A DNA stretch of 64,000 bases from CAZCPB01 sp044223975 (GTDB lineage: Bacteria > Planctomycetota > Phycisphaerae > Phycisphaerales > UBA1924). Each line of letters starts with the position of its first letter. Position 1 is the stretch's first letter. This document shows, one piece after another, positions 49,691 through 58,366 of the stretch. The notes under the pieces are model-generated. The model had not been told where the DNA came from, made no database searches, and was given only the letters and a program-made list of their open reading frames with translations. The position numbers and the translations under genes are program-made. The stretch lies in the NCBI GenBank assembly GCA_044223975.1, contig JBGALI010000023.1, positions 1 through 64,000 on the forward strand. The letters are read 5' to 3'.

Positions 49691-50812
49691 ATGGAACGAC
49701 GCAAAGCCGTGATCCTGTCCATTGGGGCAAGTGCGATGACGGGGGTGATCTACGCCTGCATCATCCTCTTCGAAATTGGAGTGGCGCAAGGATGGAACCA
49801 GATTCGGAACGATCCTTGCAAGTTTGTGTTCCACCTCCTGCTGCTCCCGCTGGCGTTCGGAGCCCTAGTCGCGGCCTTCCCGAGCGCCGCGGCTCGCCGC
49901 TTGTGGTCGCGCCGGGGAGTTCGGCGGGCCGGATTTGTTCTATTCGGAGCCACGGTGTTCATACTTGCAGCCGCCGTCGGTCTTAATGACGCGGTGACTG
50001 GGTTTCAGAAGCGATTGCCGTATCCGACGAACATCCGAGCCAGCCTGGCCGACCAAGGTCCGGGGGCGAACGCGCGGGAAGTGGTGCAGGCCAGTTGGGC
50101 CAAACTTCACGATCCCAACTGGACCCCAGACCCTCTCCCGAAGGATGATGGTCCGCCCTTTACGGCGCAGCGACGTGCCGCGTTCGAGCAGGTCCTTGCC
50201 CAGGAGTTGGGTACTCCGCGGCGGTTCTGGAGCCAATCGAGTCTGGCCGCATGGTGGGCCGCATTTCTCACGATGACTGGCGCGTGGTTGGCATCAATGT
50301 GGCTCATAGTACTTCTGATCGCTTTGGTGGAGCGAGACTCTCTCGACGAGGCTGCGGTGGCCGCTCTCGTTGTCGCTTTTGGCACCAGCTTGTTGAGCGT
50401 GGCAATATGGACGTACATCAAGATCTATTCTGAGTGGTACATCAACTTCTTTGCAGTCCCACAAGCGTCCCTTCCGCCACTCTTGACCGCTTTGGGAGCT
50501 GCTGCGTTCCTCACTCTCGCGGGAATCGTTCTGCGTAGCGCGCGCCGCCCATTGACGTGGTTCGCCGGCATTCTGAGCGTCGTCGGCCTCATCTCAGGAT
50601 TCTTCGCCTTTTGGAAGCCCGAAGTCCTGCAAAAAACCGCCGATGCCTACCGATCCGCCGACGACCCCTCCGTGCTGAGCTTGTGGGTGGTTGCGGCGTT
50701 CACCGTCTTTGTGCCCATGTTCCTGACGCATGGCGCGATCAGTGGTCCACCAACGCCCGGCTCGGGCCAAGAAATCCCGATTCAAGACACATCGTCAATC
50801 AAACGTGGCTAG
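49691..50812 (+). CDS. Multi-pass membrane protein, unknown
   Basis: 373 residues with about seven to eight hydrophobic segments (AVILSIGASAMTGVIYACII, FHLLLLPLAFGALVAAFP, VLFGATVFILAAAVGL and others). A hydrophilic extracytoplasmic region (about 100-190) lies between the third and fourth. GGGAG lies upstream of the ATG at 49691. No family recognised. Confidence 0.6.
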   Translation: MERRKAVILSIGASAMTGVIYACIILFEIGVAQGWNQIRNDPCKFVFHLLLLPLAFGALVAAFPSAAARRLWSRRGVRRAGFVLFGATVFILAAAVGLNDAVTGFQKRLPYPTNIRASLADQGPGANAREVVQASWAKLHDPNWTPDPLPKDDGPPFTAQRRAAFEQVLAQELGTPRRFWSQSSLAAWWAAFLTMTGAWLASMWLIVLLIALVERDSLDEAAVAALVVAFGTSLLSVAIWTYIKIYSEWYINFFAVPQASLPPLLTALGAAAFLTLAGIVLRSARRPLTWFAGILSVVGLISGFFAFWKPEVLQKTADAYRSADDPSVLSLWVVAAFTVFVPMFLTHGAISGPPTPGSGQEIPIQDTSSIKRG

Positions 50813-50835
50813 CGCCGATCTTCGGTAGACATTCC

Positions 50836-50868
50836 CGAGCCGCGCCTCAATCCACGGAGCGAGGCTCA
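50836..50868. repeat. Dispersed hairpin repeat, copy 2
   Basis: GAGCCGCGC...GCGAGGCTC arms (one mismatch), 24 nt after the stop of the preceding gene. Confidence 0.6.
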
Positions 50869-50904
50869 AGCGTGTGACGAACCCCTGCCCGCGATGGCGG
50901 GCGT

Positions 50905-51588
50905 TCAACGCTCATCATGATCGCCCGCAGCCTCGACAATGGCCTGCCGCCAGCCGTCCGCCAACCCTTCCAGCGCCGTCAGTTCCGCCAGGTCTGTCGT
51001 CGCGTTGCGGCGGTAGAGGATGAACCTGTTGAACCGCGAGATCGTCCAGCGGAGATTCGGCCGCCGCAGAGTGAGAATCGAGTCGCCCGCCTGAAGTGTT
51101 CCCGGCGCGAGGACGCGGGCATACCAGCCGGTGCGCCCCGATTGCATCATGACGCGACCAAGGCCGTTGTCGCTGAACCGAAGGCCGAGTTTGAAGCACG
51201 GCTGGCGCGGCTGGGTGACCTGAACCTCGGCCGTACCGATGCGGAATGTGTCGCCGATGCAGACGCTGTCCTCGTCGAGCCCCGTGGTCGTGAGGTTTTC
51301 GCCGAACGCGCCGGCGATGAGCAGCCGCTCGTGGCGCGGCGCATCGCTGATCCACCGGGGATAGTGCTCGGCGGGGTAGAAGTACACGGCCTTATCGGGG
51401 CCCCCGTGGACGGTCAGATCGGCCTGCTCGTCGCCATGAAGCCCGAGCGGAGCAACATGGATTGGGCCAGGCACGGCGCACTTCACGAAGCCGCTCGGGA
51501 CGCGCTGCGGGCCAAGGGGCGCGATCCGCCCGACCTGGACCGACGCGACCGTCGGCAGTTCTTGGTGGGCGGCCTGCTGCATGATCAC
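50905..51588 (-). CDS. MOSC-domain protein (YiiM-like)
   Basis: 227 residues. GLHGDEQADLTVHGGPDKAV and GAFGENLTTTGLDE are MOSC/YiiM signatures. The Cys in VTQPRQPCFKLG is the residue that handles sulfur or binds the molybdenum cofactor in this superfamily. Likely a molybdoenzyme-related or molybdopterin-adduct reductase; substrate unknown. A downstream ATG (third residue) is an equally good start. Confidence 0.88.
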   Translation of the reverse strand: MIMQQAAHQELPTVASVQVGRIAPLGPQRVPSGFVKCAVPGPIHVAPLGLHGDEQADLTVHGGPDKAVYFYPAEHYPRWISDAPRHERLLIAGAFGENLTTTGLDEDSVCIGDTFRIGTAEVQVTQPRQPCFKLGLRFSDNGLGRVMMQSGRTGWYARVLAPGTLQAGDSILTLRRPNLRWTISRFNRFILYRRNATTDLAELTALEGLADGWRQAIVEAAGDHDER

Positions 51589-51677
51589 ACCTCCGGCGCG
51601 ATTGTTGACCCGCCGGGGCCGCTGCGAGTATCGCCACCCGATGGATCACGAGGCGCGGCGGCCGCCGAGGCATGCCC

Positions 51678-51708
51678 GAGCCTCGCCTTCAACCGCGGAG
51701 CGGGGCTC
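51678..51708. repeat. Dispersed hairpin repeat, copy 3
   Basis: GAGCCTCGC...GCGGGGCTC arms, 40 nt beyond the stop of the minus-strand KOW gene. Confidence 0.6.
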
Positions 51709-51747
51709 AGGGCTGCGGGGGAGGGGCTGACCACGCCACCCGCCTGT

Positions 51748-52275
51748 TCACTGTTGAGGTGGTGTCGGGAGTGTGCGTGAGACAAGCAGGAGTTGGTGAC
51801 CACCGAAGACATCCCTGTACGCGGCCTTTGCCTCTTCGCCCAGCTCCACGCAAACCGCGTTCTCTCGCCACGAATCGTACACGCGGGCAACGCGGTCCTT
51901 GAATGGACCGCTGATCACCTGCACGGTGTCACCGATCTGGAACGGCCCCCCGTTGGCGATCGTGCGACCGTAATAAATCGGGCCGAGCACGAGCCAGCCA
52001 ACCAGCGCCGCGCCCAGCACTCCGGCCATCCAACTCACAATCGCCACGACAACTGCCCACAGGGCGGCAGGCCAATTCACGATGGTTCCGGGCGCGATCT
52101 CGGCGGATCGAAGGACCACCCACGCGACGCCAAGCGGCACGATGAGAAACCAAAGCCGCATCGGCCAGTCACCGGCGAAGAACGATTGCACAAGGGTTGG
52201 CTTGACCACCCGGGTCCCCGTAGTCGTCACGAGTGCATGGTAACGCCATGCTGGTGGCGTTGACTCTCGAGCCAC
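51748..52275 (-). CDS. Membrane-anchored KOW-domain protein
   Basis: 175 residues or fewer: ATG at 52275, or GTG 15 residues later. Two hydrophobic helices (LWFLIVPLGVAWVVL, LWAVVVAIVSWMAGVLGAAL) precede a C-terminal domain FQIGDTVQVISGPFKDRVAR. That domain is a KOW motif like those of NusG and ribosomal L24/L26. KOW proteins normally bind RNA or ribosomes in the cytoplasm, so one on a membrane anchor is unusual. Confidence 0.65.
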   Translation of the reverse strand: MARESTPPAWRYHALVTTTGTRVVKPTLVQSFFAGDWPMRLWFLIVPLGVAWVVLRSAEIAPGTIVNWPAALWAVVVAIVSWMAGVLGAALVGWLVLGPIYYGRTIANGGPFQIGDTVQVISGPFKDRVARVYDSWRENAVCVELGEEAKAAYRDVFGGHQLLLVSRTLPTPPQQ

Positions 52276-52373
52276 TGACTTGGCGGTTCCTCCGCATAGT
52301 CAGTGTCTTCGGACATCCCCGTGCGCCCGGCACTGACTTGGCCCGAAGTGGTCCAAGTCAGTGGCACGGCCTC

Positions 52374-52925
52374 TCACGCCCCCGCCTCCGGCCCACACTC
52401 GGGGCACGGCGCGCCCGCCGCAAGCCCGGCACTCGCGTGGTCAGTCAGAGCACTGACCGCACCACCCGCCGCTCCGCACTCCGGGCACACCGCGCCCGCG
52501 GCAAGCCCGGCCCGGTCGTAGCCGCACTTCAGGCACGCGCCCTCGCGGACGCGGCGGAGGTATTTCGCATCCGCCCGCCATGCCGCGGCGGTGGCGAGGA
52601 GAGAGAGGAGAGTCGGGAGCCAGAAGGGAAGCAAGAGGACTCTGTAACCGTTCCCCCCAAATCCTTTGAGCCACCACCTCAATGGAACATCGTTGCGATG
52701 TGCTGTCACAACGCCATGCTTCAGCAGGGACCGGCCGAGGGAAGACTCACGAAAAGCCAACTGGCCCGCTTGCGCCCACACGCCTTCGTCATCGGGGGCA
52801 GTCCAGATCAGCGCCCACCGAGCGCTGGCGATCCACACCATCACCAGAAGCACGGTGAGAACAGCCCCGCAGCACTTCACCGTCTTGCGGACCGCTCGCC
52901 TCAACGTTGCTCGCCTCGTGCCCAC
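52374..52925 (-). CDS. Zinc-ribbon membrane paralogue outside the main array (P0)
   Basis: 183 residues, GTG start. N-terminal helix VLTVLLVMVWIASARW, a variable outside domain, second helix LLLPFWLPTLLSLLATAAAW, then ribbon CLKCGYDRAGLAAGAVCPEC. The tail repeats AGLAAGAPCPECG a second time, a partial duplication. The start lies 9 nt after a broken ribbon fragment, with the same spacer as in the array. Confidence 0.75.
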   Translation of the reverse strand: MGTRRATLRRAVRKTVKCCGAVLTVLLVMVWIASARWALIWTAPDDEGVWAQAGQLAFRESSLGRSLLKHGVVTAHRNDVPLRWWLKGFGGNGYRVLLLPFWLPTLLSLLATAAAWRADAKYLRRVREGACLKCGYDRAGLAAGAVCPECGAAGGAVSALTDHASAGLAAGAPCPECGPEAGA

Positions 52926-52934
52926 CCGCGCAGT

Positions 52935-52988
52935 CTACCGCGCCCCCGCCGCCGCCCCGCACTCAGGGCACACCCGGTCATAGCCGAA
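52935..52988 (-). pseudogene. Broken zinc-ribbon end (remnant of an array copy)
   Basis: The minus strand reads SSFGYDRVCPECGAAAGAR and a stop; the AGLAAG segment between GYDR and the CPEC is deleted. The stop is followed by the 9-nt spacer and the start of P0. It is the tail of a deleted upstream copy. Confidence 0.65.
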
Positions 52989-53162
52989 CGATGAGTACGC
53001 GCCCACCTCAGTACCCCGCCGTCCGCGTCATCTACGAGCTCAAGCGGCGGCGAGGATCATCGTACGGCCTCGTTTCCCGGCAAATGGCGTCTCCCAGGAG
53101 TGAGGAACCGCTAGCGACGTTGGCGCGTCTGATTCTACCGTGCGGGAAATTGGGAGATGCGC

Positions 53163-54326
53163 ATGGACCTTCAGGCCGTCGTGACTCTGGTCAGATGCCT
53201 CGCGCTCGCGGCGGCCGTTGGTGTAGCCCACGCCCGACCGCAACTTGCGACCCCGGCGCTGCCGACCGGAGGCGGGGCCGAAGACCTGTCGGCTCTGACC
53301 TTGGACGAGTTGATCAGGCGGTTGCCGCCGGCTGGCGAGGAGATGTCTCGAGATCGGGTCAATGGCGGATTGACGAAGGATCTGGTGTCTGCCGAGATGG
53401 GCGGACGACTGGACGCCGGTGTCATCCTGACGGACCAGCAGTGGCGCGAGGCGCTGATCTTGGCCGGGGTAATCCGTTTCCACGCCCGATGGCCCAAGGA
53501 CGAGGACTACCGCATCTCCTTGACGGTTCCGCGTTGGCTCAGGGTCGCACAGATCAGGCTCAGTCCCCAGGTGCAGGGCATGACCTCCACCAGTGTCGGC
53601 GAGCTGTCCGTCCCCATCAGCGGGACGTATGCGATGATCGACGCACGGGACGCGCGCCAGGGTCGAAAGCTCGGCAAGGTGCCTCCGGGGACATCGAAAA
53701 TCATCTTTGATGTCGAAGTGGAGAGGGGTCGCTCAGACCCGTTTGGGATTGAAGAACGCGGGCCACCGCCCGGCGTTCTCTGGAAGGGAACCGTCACAGT
53801 ACCCGTCGAACTCGTCGAGACGTTTGATCAGATTGCCGACGCCGTAACGAACGAAGAGATGGAGAGAGCCGTGCGTGACGCCGTCGGCGCCGGGCTGCGC
53901 GAGTGGGGCGACGAGCCGCGCCCCATTCCGTTCTTGGTGATCGATCCGGACTGCGCGCAGTTCCCAATCCTCGAAACGACAGGGCTAGACCTCAGAGTCG
54001 AAGTGCTTCGGGACGGCGCGGTCCTCTCGGAGTCCTGGCTCGTGGCGACGGACGCGGACTCTCTCGGGCTACTCGGCTCAATCAGCAAGGGTCGTCACAG
54101 GTTCTACGGCTCCACCAACCTGAAGCTCGACGGCGACACCTCGGGCGCGGATCGGTGGGTTCTTCGGTTGACAGGCCAGTCGGACCACATCCGGGGTCTT
54201 TGGGAGGCCAGGCAGCGCTGGAGTGGAGTGATCGAAATCCCTTGGACAGAGGCCGTGAAGCACGAGGCCGAGCGCGTCGGACCCGCCGGACGCGGGCCGG
54301 AGATGAGTACGCCGTATTGGAAATGA
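53163..54326 (+). CDS. Secreted protein of unknown function
   Basis: 387 residues from ATG 53163, which has GGGAG 6 nt upstream (ATG at 53157 also possible). The N-terminus (LQAVVTLVRCLALAAAVGVA) is a signal peptide. The rest looks globular and soluble, with IDARDARQGRKLGKVPPGTS and SKIIFDVEVERGRSDPFGI as recognisable blocks. It sits inside the broken part of the zinc-ribbon array. Confidence 0.65.
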   Translation: MDLQAVVTLVRCLALAAAVGVAHARPQLATPALPTGGGAEDLSALTLDELIRRLPPAGEEMSRDRVNGGLTKDLVSAEMGGRLDAGVILTDQQWREALILAGVIRFHARWPKDEDYRISLTVPRWLRVAQIRLSPQVQGMTSTSVGELSVPISGTYAMIDARDARQGRKLGKVPPGTSKIIFDVEVERGRSDPFGIEERGPPPGVLWKGTVTVPVELVETFDQIADAVTNEEMERAVRDAVGAGLREWGDEPRPIPFLVIDPDCAQFPILETTGLDLRVEVLRDGAVLSESWLVATDADSLGLLGSISKGRHRFYGSTNLKLDGDTSGADRWVLRLTGQSDHIRGLWEARQRWSGVIEIPWTEAVKHEAERVGPAGRGPEMSTPYWK

Positions 54327-54366
54327 AGGCCACCGCCTCCCCGGCAATTCCTCAGGCTGCATCCCC

Positions 54367-54397
54367 GAGCCCCGCCTTCTGCCACGGAGCGGGGCTG
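54367..54397. repeat. Dispersed hairpin repeat, copy 4
   Basis: GAGCCCCGC...GCGGGGCTG arms, 40 nt after the preceding stop. Confidence 0.6.
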
Positions 54398-54443
54398 AGG
54401 ACTGCGGCGGTTGGGGAAGCCGACGGCGCGGTACGCTGGGGGG

Positions 54444-54980
54444 ATGACACTGCGGCCCTTGCTAACCCCCGCCCGGCGGCGGCGCCGGAGAATCGTGTGG
54501 ACCGCCGCAACGGTTTTTATGGCGGGGGTGTGGGTGGAGAGTTCGATGTGTGCGCTGCTGTGGCAAGGCAACAATACCCGGAGCAGTGTGGGCAATGGTG
54601 CGGTCTGCTGGAGTTGGGTGCGGGATGCAGTGCCAGGGGATTTCACTCCAGGGCCACACCTTTTTTCGCTCTCGGAAACACAACAGTTTTCGGGTGGGCA
54701 CGCATGGGACCTTTGGAGGCGCGGCCTCCTGCCCCAGTTCGTTTGCCCCGATGAGGAAGTTTGGTGTTCCTTACCCTTGTGGGTCTTCCTGATCCCAATG
54801 CTCATCCCCACGACGCGGGCATGGCTCGCGCGAGCGATCGGCCCGGGGGCATGTTCACGCTGCGGCTATGACCGCGCGGGGCTCTCGGCCACCGCCGCCT
54901 GCCCCGAATGCGGTGCCGCCCCGCCCGCCGCCCCACACTCCGGGCACACCGCGCCCGCCGCAAGCCCGGCCCGGTCGTAG
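54444..54980 (+). CDS. Zinc-ribbon membrane protein ending in antisense ribbon sequence
   Basis: 178 residues. Two helices (IVWTAATVFMAGVWVESSM, LPLWVFLIPMLIPTT) frame an outside domain, then ribbon CSRCGYDRAGLSATAACPEC. The last 20 residues (PHSGHTAPAASPARS) are the antisense reading of another ribbon on the minus strand, and the stop codon comes from that copy. A head-to-head rearrangement is the likely cause. Confidence 0.65.
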   Translation: MTLRPLLTPARRRRRRIVWTAATVFMAGVWVESSMCALLWQGNNTRSSVGNGAVCWSWVRDAVPGDFTPGPHLFSLSETQQFSGGHAWDLWRRGLLPQFVCPDEEVWCSLPLWVFLIPMLIPTTRAWLARAIGPGACSRCGYDRAGLSATAACPECGAAPPAAPHSGHTAPAASPARS

Positions 54981-54990
54981 CCGCACGCGC
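54917..54990 (-). pseudogene. Isolated zinc-ribbon fragment on the minus strand
   Basis: Minus-strand translation gives ARACGYDRAGLAAGAVCPEC followed by GAAG. It has no transmembrane part and no start. It is a remnant of an array copy that now forms the end of the plus-strand gene. Confidence 0.7.
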
Positions 54991-55152
54991 GGGCGAGCGC
55001 CACGGGGATGCGTTCGCTGATGCCAGAGAGGGCTAGCCGCCCTCTCCGGCACCTCTCCGGCGGAAGGGGAGCGGATCGTGCGCGTGTACACGGACTGCGT
55101 TTGTGTTCCGCGCTTCGGCTATTCTAATGCCAACGCAGCAAGAGGCCAATGG

Positions 55153-55392
55153 ATGGTGCAGATACCGAAACACCTACGTGACGTACTCCGAGAGGTCTTG
55201 ACCACGCATCAACCGTCGATGCTGGCAGCACTCTCGTCGAGCGGGGAGTTATCGCTGAACTCTGAACAGCGAGAGGCGTTGTTTGATTCGCTGGCGCAGG
55301 AGTTTTGCGCGCGTGGACTGATGCCGGACGACGAGCCCAATGCTCGCGGTCTCGCCTTAGAGGAACTCATGGACCTTCTCGGCAAGGCTTGA
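55153..55392 (+). CDS. Small conserved-looking protein, unknown
   Basis: 79 residues from ATG 55153 (upstream in-frame GTG at 55078 possible). VQIPKHLRDVLREVLTTHQP and DDEPNARGLALEELMDLLG give it a soluble helical character. It is less G+C-rich than neighbours. It lies against the end of the array, convergent with its last copy. Confidence 0.6.
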   Translation: MVQIPKHLRDVLREVLTTHQPSMLAALSSSGELSLNSEQREALFDSLAQEFCARGLMPDDEPNARGLALEELMDLLGKA

Positions 55393-55393
55393 C

Positions 55394-55867
55394 TCACGCA
55401 ATGCCGCACGCTCCACCGCACTCCGGGCACACCGCGCCCGCCGCAAGCCCGGCCCGGTCGTAGCCGCACGCGGCGCAAGACCCCACGCGGGCGCGGCGGA
55501 GGTATTTCGCGTCCGCCCTCCATGCCGCGGCGGTGGCGAGGAGAGAGAGGAGGACGGCCGGCCAGAGGGGGATGGCCATGAAACGCCCCTTGTTGAAGAC
55601 TCCACTGCCGAACCGCCAGTTAAGGCTGGGCTCGTGCGCCCCGCCGCTGAAAACACCAGATGAAAAGCTTGGTGGTGCGCTGGGGTCGTAGATGCCTCCC
55701 ACGATGCCTGATGACACATACATCTCAAGCGAGTATTGGTTCGACCAACCAATCTCCAACCACCCGCTCCCAATCCACACCACCACCAGAAGCACGGTGA
55801 GCCCCGCGCCGCCCCATTTCACCGATTTGCGGACTCTTCGCTTCATCGTGTCGCGCGTGCTTCCCAC
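55394..55867 (-). CDS. Array paralogue P1 (last in transcription order)
   Basis: 157 residues. Shared start (GSTRDTMKRRVRKSVKWG), helix 1 (LTVLLVVVWIGSGW), own centre with a Ser/Gly-rich stretch, shared helix 2 and ribbon CAACGYDRAGLAAGAVCPEC. The tail GGACGIA differs from the KQPEAR of most copies, as expected for an end copy. Confidence 0.8.
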   Translation of the reverse strand: MGSTRDTMKRRVRKSVKWGGAGLTVLLVVVWIGSGWLEIGWSNQYSLEMYVSSGIVGGIYDPSAPPSFSSGVFSGGAHEPSLNWRFGSGVFNKGRFMAIPLWPAVLLSLLATAAAWRADAKYLRRARVGSCAACGYDRAGLAAGAVCPECGGACGIA

Positions 55868-55876
55868 CCGCGCAGT

Positions 55877-56362
55877 CTACCGCGCCTCGGGCTGCTTCCC
55901 ACACTCCGGGCACAATGATCCCGCCGCAAGCCCGGCCCGGTCGTAGCCGCACGCGGGGCACGCGCCCTCGCGGACGCGGCGGAGGTATTTCGCGTCCGCC
56001 CTCCATGCCGCGGCGGTGGCGAGGAGAGAGAGGAGCGCGGGGAGCCAGAGGGGGACTTGCCAATACCTATTGCCATTCACGACGCCCCAATCGAACCACC
56101 ACCCCCACGGATAGCGCTCCGTCTCGATCGAGACTCGGTTGTAACTGTTCGGATCCGCATCGAACAATGGCTCGCACACTACAATCCGGCCGCCCACTAA
56201 GAGCACCCCGCCATACGACATATTGGTCCAAGTCGCGCCCCGCCACCCGCTCCCAATCCACACCACCAGCAGAAGCACGGTGAGACCAGCGCCGCCCCAT
56301 TTCACCGTCTTGCGGACGGCTCTCTTGAGACGCGGATGTTTCCGGCTCGCGGGCATGGGCAA
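55877..56362 (-). CDS. Array paralogue P2
   Basis: 161 residues, ATG start. N-terminus MPMPASRKHPRLKRAVRKT differs from the GSxRDT type and resembles P7. Centre contains a glycine- and aromatic-rich segment (PWGWWFDWGVVNGNRYWQ). Same helix 2 and ribbon as the others; tail KQPEAR. A 9-nt spacer follows to P1. Confidence 0.8.
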   Translation of the reverse strand: MPMPASRKHPRLKRAVRKTVKWGGAGLTVLLLVVWIGSGWRGATWTNMSYGGVLLVGGRIVVCEPLFDADPNSYNRVSIETERYPWGWWFDWGVVNGNRYWQVPLWLPALLSLLATAAAWRADAKYLRRVREGACPACGYDRAGLAAGSLCPECGKQPEAR

Positions 56363-56383
56363 CTGTAGAGCCGTGGCCCCTGT

Positions 56384-56875
56384 TCATTTGCTCGGGGCAA
56401 CCCCGCACTCCGGGCACAATGATCCCGCCGCAAGCCCGGCCCGGTCGTAGCCGCACGCGGGGCAATGTCCCTCGCGGACGCGGCGGAGGTATTTCGCGTC
56501 CGCCCGCCATGCCGCGGCGGTGGCGAGGAGAGAGAGGAGGGCGGGGAGCCAGAGGGGGACACGGAACGAAGCTGCAAACGAACTATTCTGCTTAGCAATC
56601 CACCAATCGAGGCCCGGATGCTGCGCGGCAACCCAAGACCAACCCGGGTCTGGCAATAGACTCGTGTTTGTCATATACGCCTGGGCCGAATCCTGTATGT
56701 GAACCGACAGGACACCTCGCTCCAGGAATTCGTAATTGTCGGGAAGCGCCCATCGGGTCACGAAAAGCCACGCGCTCCCAATCCACACCACCACCAGAAG
56801 CACCGTGAGCACCGCCCCGCCCCACTTCACCGTCTTGCGGACCCCTCGCTTCAGCGTGTCGCGCATGCTTCCCAC
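56384..56875 (-). CDS. Array paralogue P3
   Basis: 163 residues. Starts with GSMRDTLKRGVRKTVKWG and helix 1; own centre (ALPDNYEFLERGVLSVHIQD, PGWSWVAAQHPGLDWWIAKQ); then the common helix 2 and ribbon CPACGYDRAGLAAGSLCPEC. The tail (VAPSK) is unique, and the 21-nt spacer after it is the only exception to the 9-nt rule. Confidence 0.8.
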   Translation of the reverse strand: MGSMRDTLKRGVRKTVKWGGAVLTVLLVVVWIGSAWLFVTRWALPDNYEFLERGVLSVHIQDSAQAYMTNTSLLPDPGWSWVAAQHPGLDWWIAKQNSSFAASFRVPLWLPALLSLLATAAAWRADAKYLRRVREGHCPACGYDRAGLAAGSLCPECGVAPSK

Positions 56876-56884
56876 CCGCGCAGT

Positions 56885-57379
56885 CTACCGCGCCTCGGGC
56901 TGCTTCCCACACTCCGGGCACAATGATCCCGCCGCAAGCCCGGCGCGGTCGTAGCCGCACGCGGGGCACGCGCCCTCGCGGACGCGGCGGAGGTATTTCG
57001 CGTCCGCTCTCCATGCCGCGGCGGTGGCGAGGAGGGAGAGGAGGGGGAGGGGCCAGAGGGGGGCGGTGACGTACGTTCCTTGGGACCAACGCCCCGCTTC
57101 AAACCACCATCGCAAGCGAAACTGGTCTGGGGAAGGTGCGACCGCCCAGATAAAGGGTCCGAGCACCGAGAACTCAAACACACTCCCGCGGGGCATGGGT
57201 TCAGCAACCACCAACACTCCCTCGTCGATTGAGATGCCACCTTGGTCGTGGATGTCCCACGCGAGTCGCCACCGCCCGCTGCCGATCCACACCACCACCA
57301 GAAGCACCGTGAGCCCCGCCATACCCCATTTCACCATCTTGCGGAGTACTCGCTTCAGCTTGTCGCGCGTGCTTCCCAC
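56885..57379 (-). CDS. Array paralogue P4
   Basis: 164 residues. Shared GSTRDKLKRVLRKMVKWG, helix 1, a centre with hydrophobic blocks (DEGVLVVAEPMPRGSVFEFS, VLGPFIWAVAPSPDQFRLRW), shared helix 2 and ribbon, tail KQPEAR. A 9-nt spacer to P3 follows. Confidence 0.8.
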   Translation of the reverse strand: MGSTRDKLKRVLRKMVKWGMAGLTVLLVVVWIGSGRWRLAWDIHDQGGISIDEGVLVVAEPMPRGSVFEFSVLGPFIWAVAPSPDQFRLRWWFEAGRWSQGTYVTAPLWPLPLLSLLATAAAWRADAKYLRRVREGACPACGYDRAGLAAGSLCPECGKQPEAR

Positions 57380-57388
57380 CCGCGCAGT

Positions 57389-57853
57389 CTACCGCGCCTC
57401 GGGCTGCTTCCCACACTCCGGGCAGGCCGCGCCCGCCGCAAGCCCGGCCCGGTCGTAGCCGCACGCGGGGCACGCGCCCTCGCGGGCGCGGCGGAGGTAT
57501 TTCGCGTCCGCTCTCCATGCCGCGGCGGTGGCGAGGAGAGAGAGGAGGGCGGGGAACCAGATAGGGATGATGATCTCTGGGCTGCGGTTCCAGGTGTACG
57601 CGAACCCCCATTGCCACGGGGAATTACAAGACTGGAACCAGAGATGGGAGCTCGTGCCCTTCATGACGCCCGGGTTGAGGATGAGGAATTGGCCCGGCTT
57701 CGAGCCGGCAAAGCAACGGCCGGGAACGTACACGGTGACGGACCACCACCCGCTCCCGATCCACGCCCCGACCAGAAGCACGGTGAGCCCCGCGCCGCCC
57801 CATTTCACCGTCTTACGGACTCCTCGCTTCAGCGTGTCGCGCATGCTTCCCAC
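57389..57853 (-). CDS. Array paralogue P5
   Basis: 154 residues, the shortest full copy. Centre contains two cysteines (PGRCFAGSKPGQFLILNPG and LWFQSCNSPWQWGFAYTWN) that could form an outside disulfide. Shared ends as in P4; tail KQPEAR. A 9-nt spacer to P4 follows. Confidence 0.8.
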   Translation of the reverse strand: MGSMRDTLKRGVRKTVKWGGAGLTVLLVGAWIGSGWWSVTVYVPGRCFAGSKPGQFLILNPGVMKGTSSHLWFQSCNSPWQWGFAYTWNRSPEIIIPIWFPALLSLLATAAAWRADAKYLRRAREGACPACGYDRAGLAAGAACPECGKQPEAR

Positions 57854-57862
57854 CCGCGCAGT

Positions 57863-58357
57863 CTACCGCTCCTCGGGCTGCTTCCCACACTCCGGGCACA
57901 ATGATCCCGCCGCAAGCCCGGCCCGGTCGTAGCCGCACGCGGGGCACCCGCCCTCGCGGACGCGGCGGAGGTATTTCGCGTCCGCCCGCCATGCCGCGGC
58001 GGTGGCGAGGAGAGAGAGGAGACAGGGGAGCCAGAGCGGAAGGTGGACAACGCGCACACCTGGGGCGGTCAGGGCATGGAACCACCAATGAAACGGTCCA
58101 TCCACAGCGACCACCTCCCACGTATGAGCCAACCCCATCGCTTTCATTTGCGCAAACACTTCCCTTTGGCGGTCATAGTCTGCCACGATGCACGAGCCAT
58201 AGGCGATGGCCACGCGAATCGTGCCTTCGCTCGTCCACTCGACCTTCCATCGCGCGCTTGCAATCCACACCACCAAAAGGACCACCGAGAGCCCCGCCCC
58301 GCCCCATTTCACGGTCTTGCGGACTCTTCGCTTCAGCGTGTCGCGCGTGCTTCCCAC
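57863..58357 (-). CDS. Array paralogue P6
   Basis: 164 residues. Helix 1 is LSVVLLVVWIASARW; the centre includes GSCIVADYDRQREVFAQMKA and WEVVAVDGPFHWWFHALTAP. Shared helix 2 (LPLWLPCLLSLLATAAAW) and ribbon; tail KQPEER. A 9-nt spacer to P5 follows. Confidence 0.8.
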   Translation of the reverse strand: MGSTRDTLKRRVRKTVKWGGAGLSVVLLVVWIASARWKVEWTSEGTIRVAIAYGSCIVADYDRQREVFAQMKAMGLAHTWEVVAVDGPFHWWFHALTAPGVRVVHLPLWLPCLLSLLATAAAWRADAKYLRRVREGGCPACGYDRAGLAAGSLCPECGKQPEER

Positions 58358-58366
58358 CCGCGCAGT

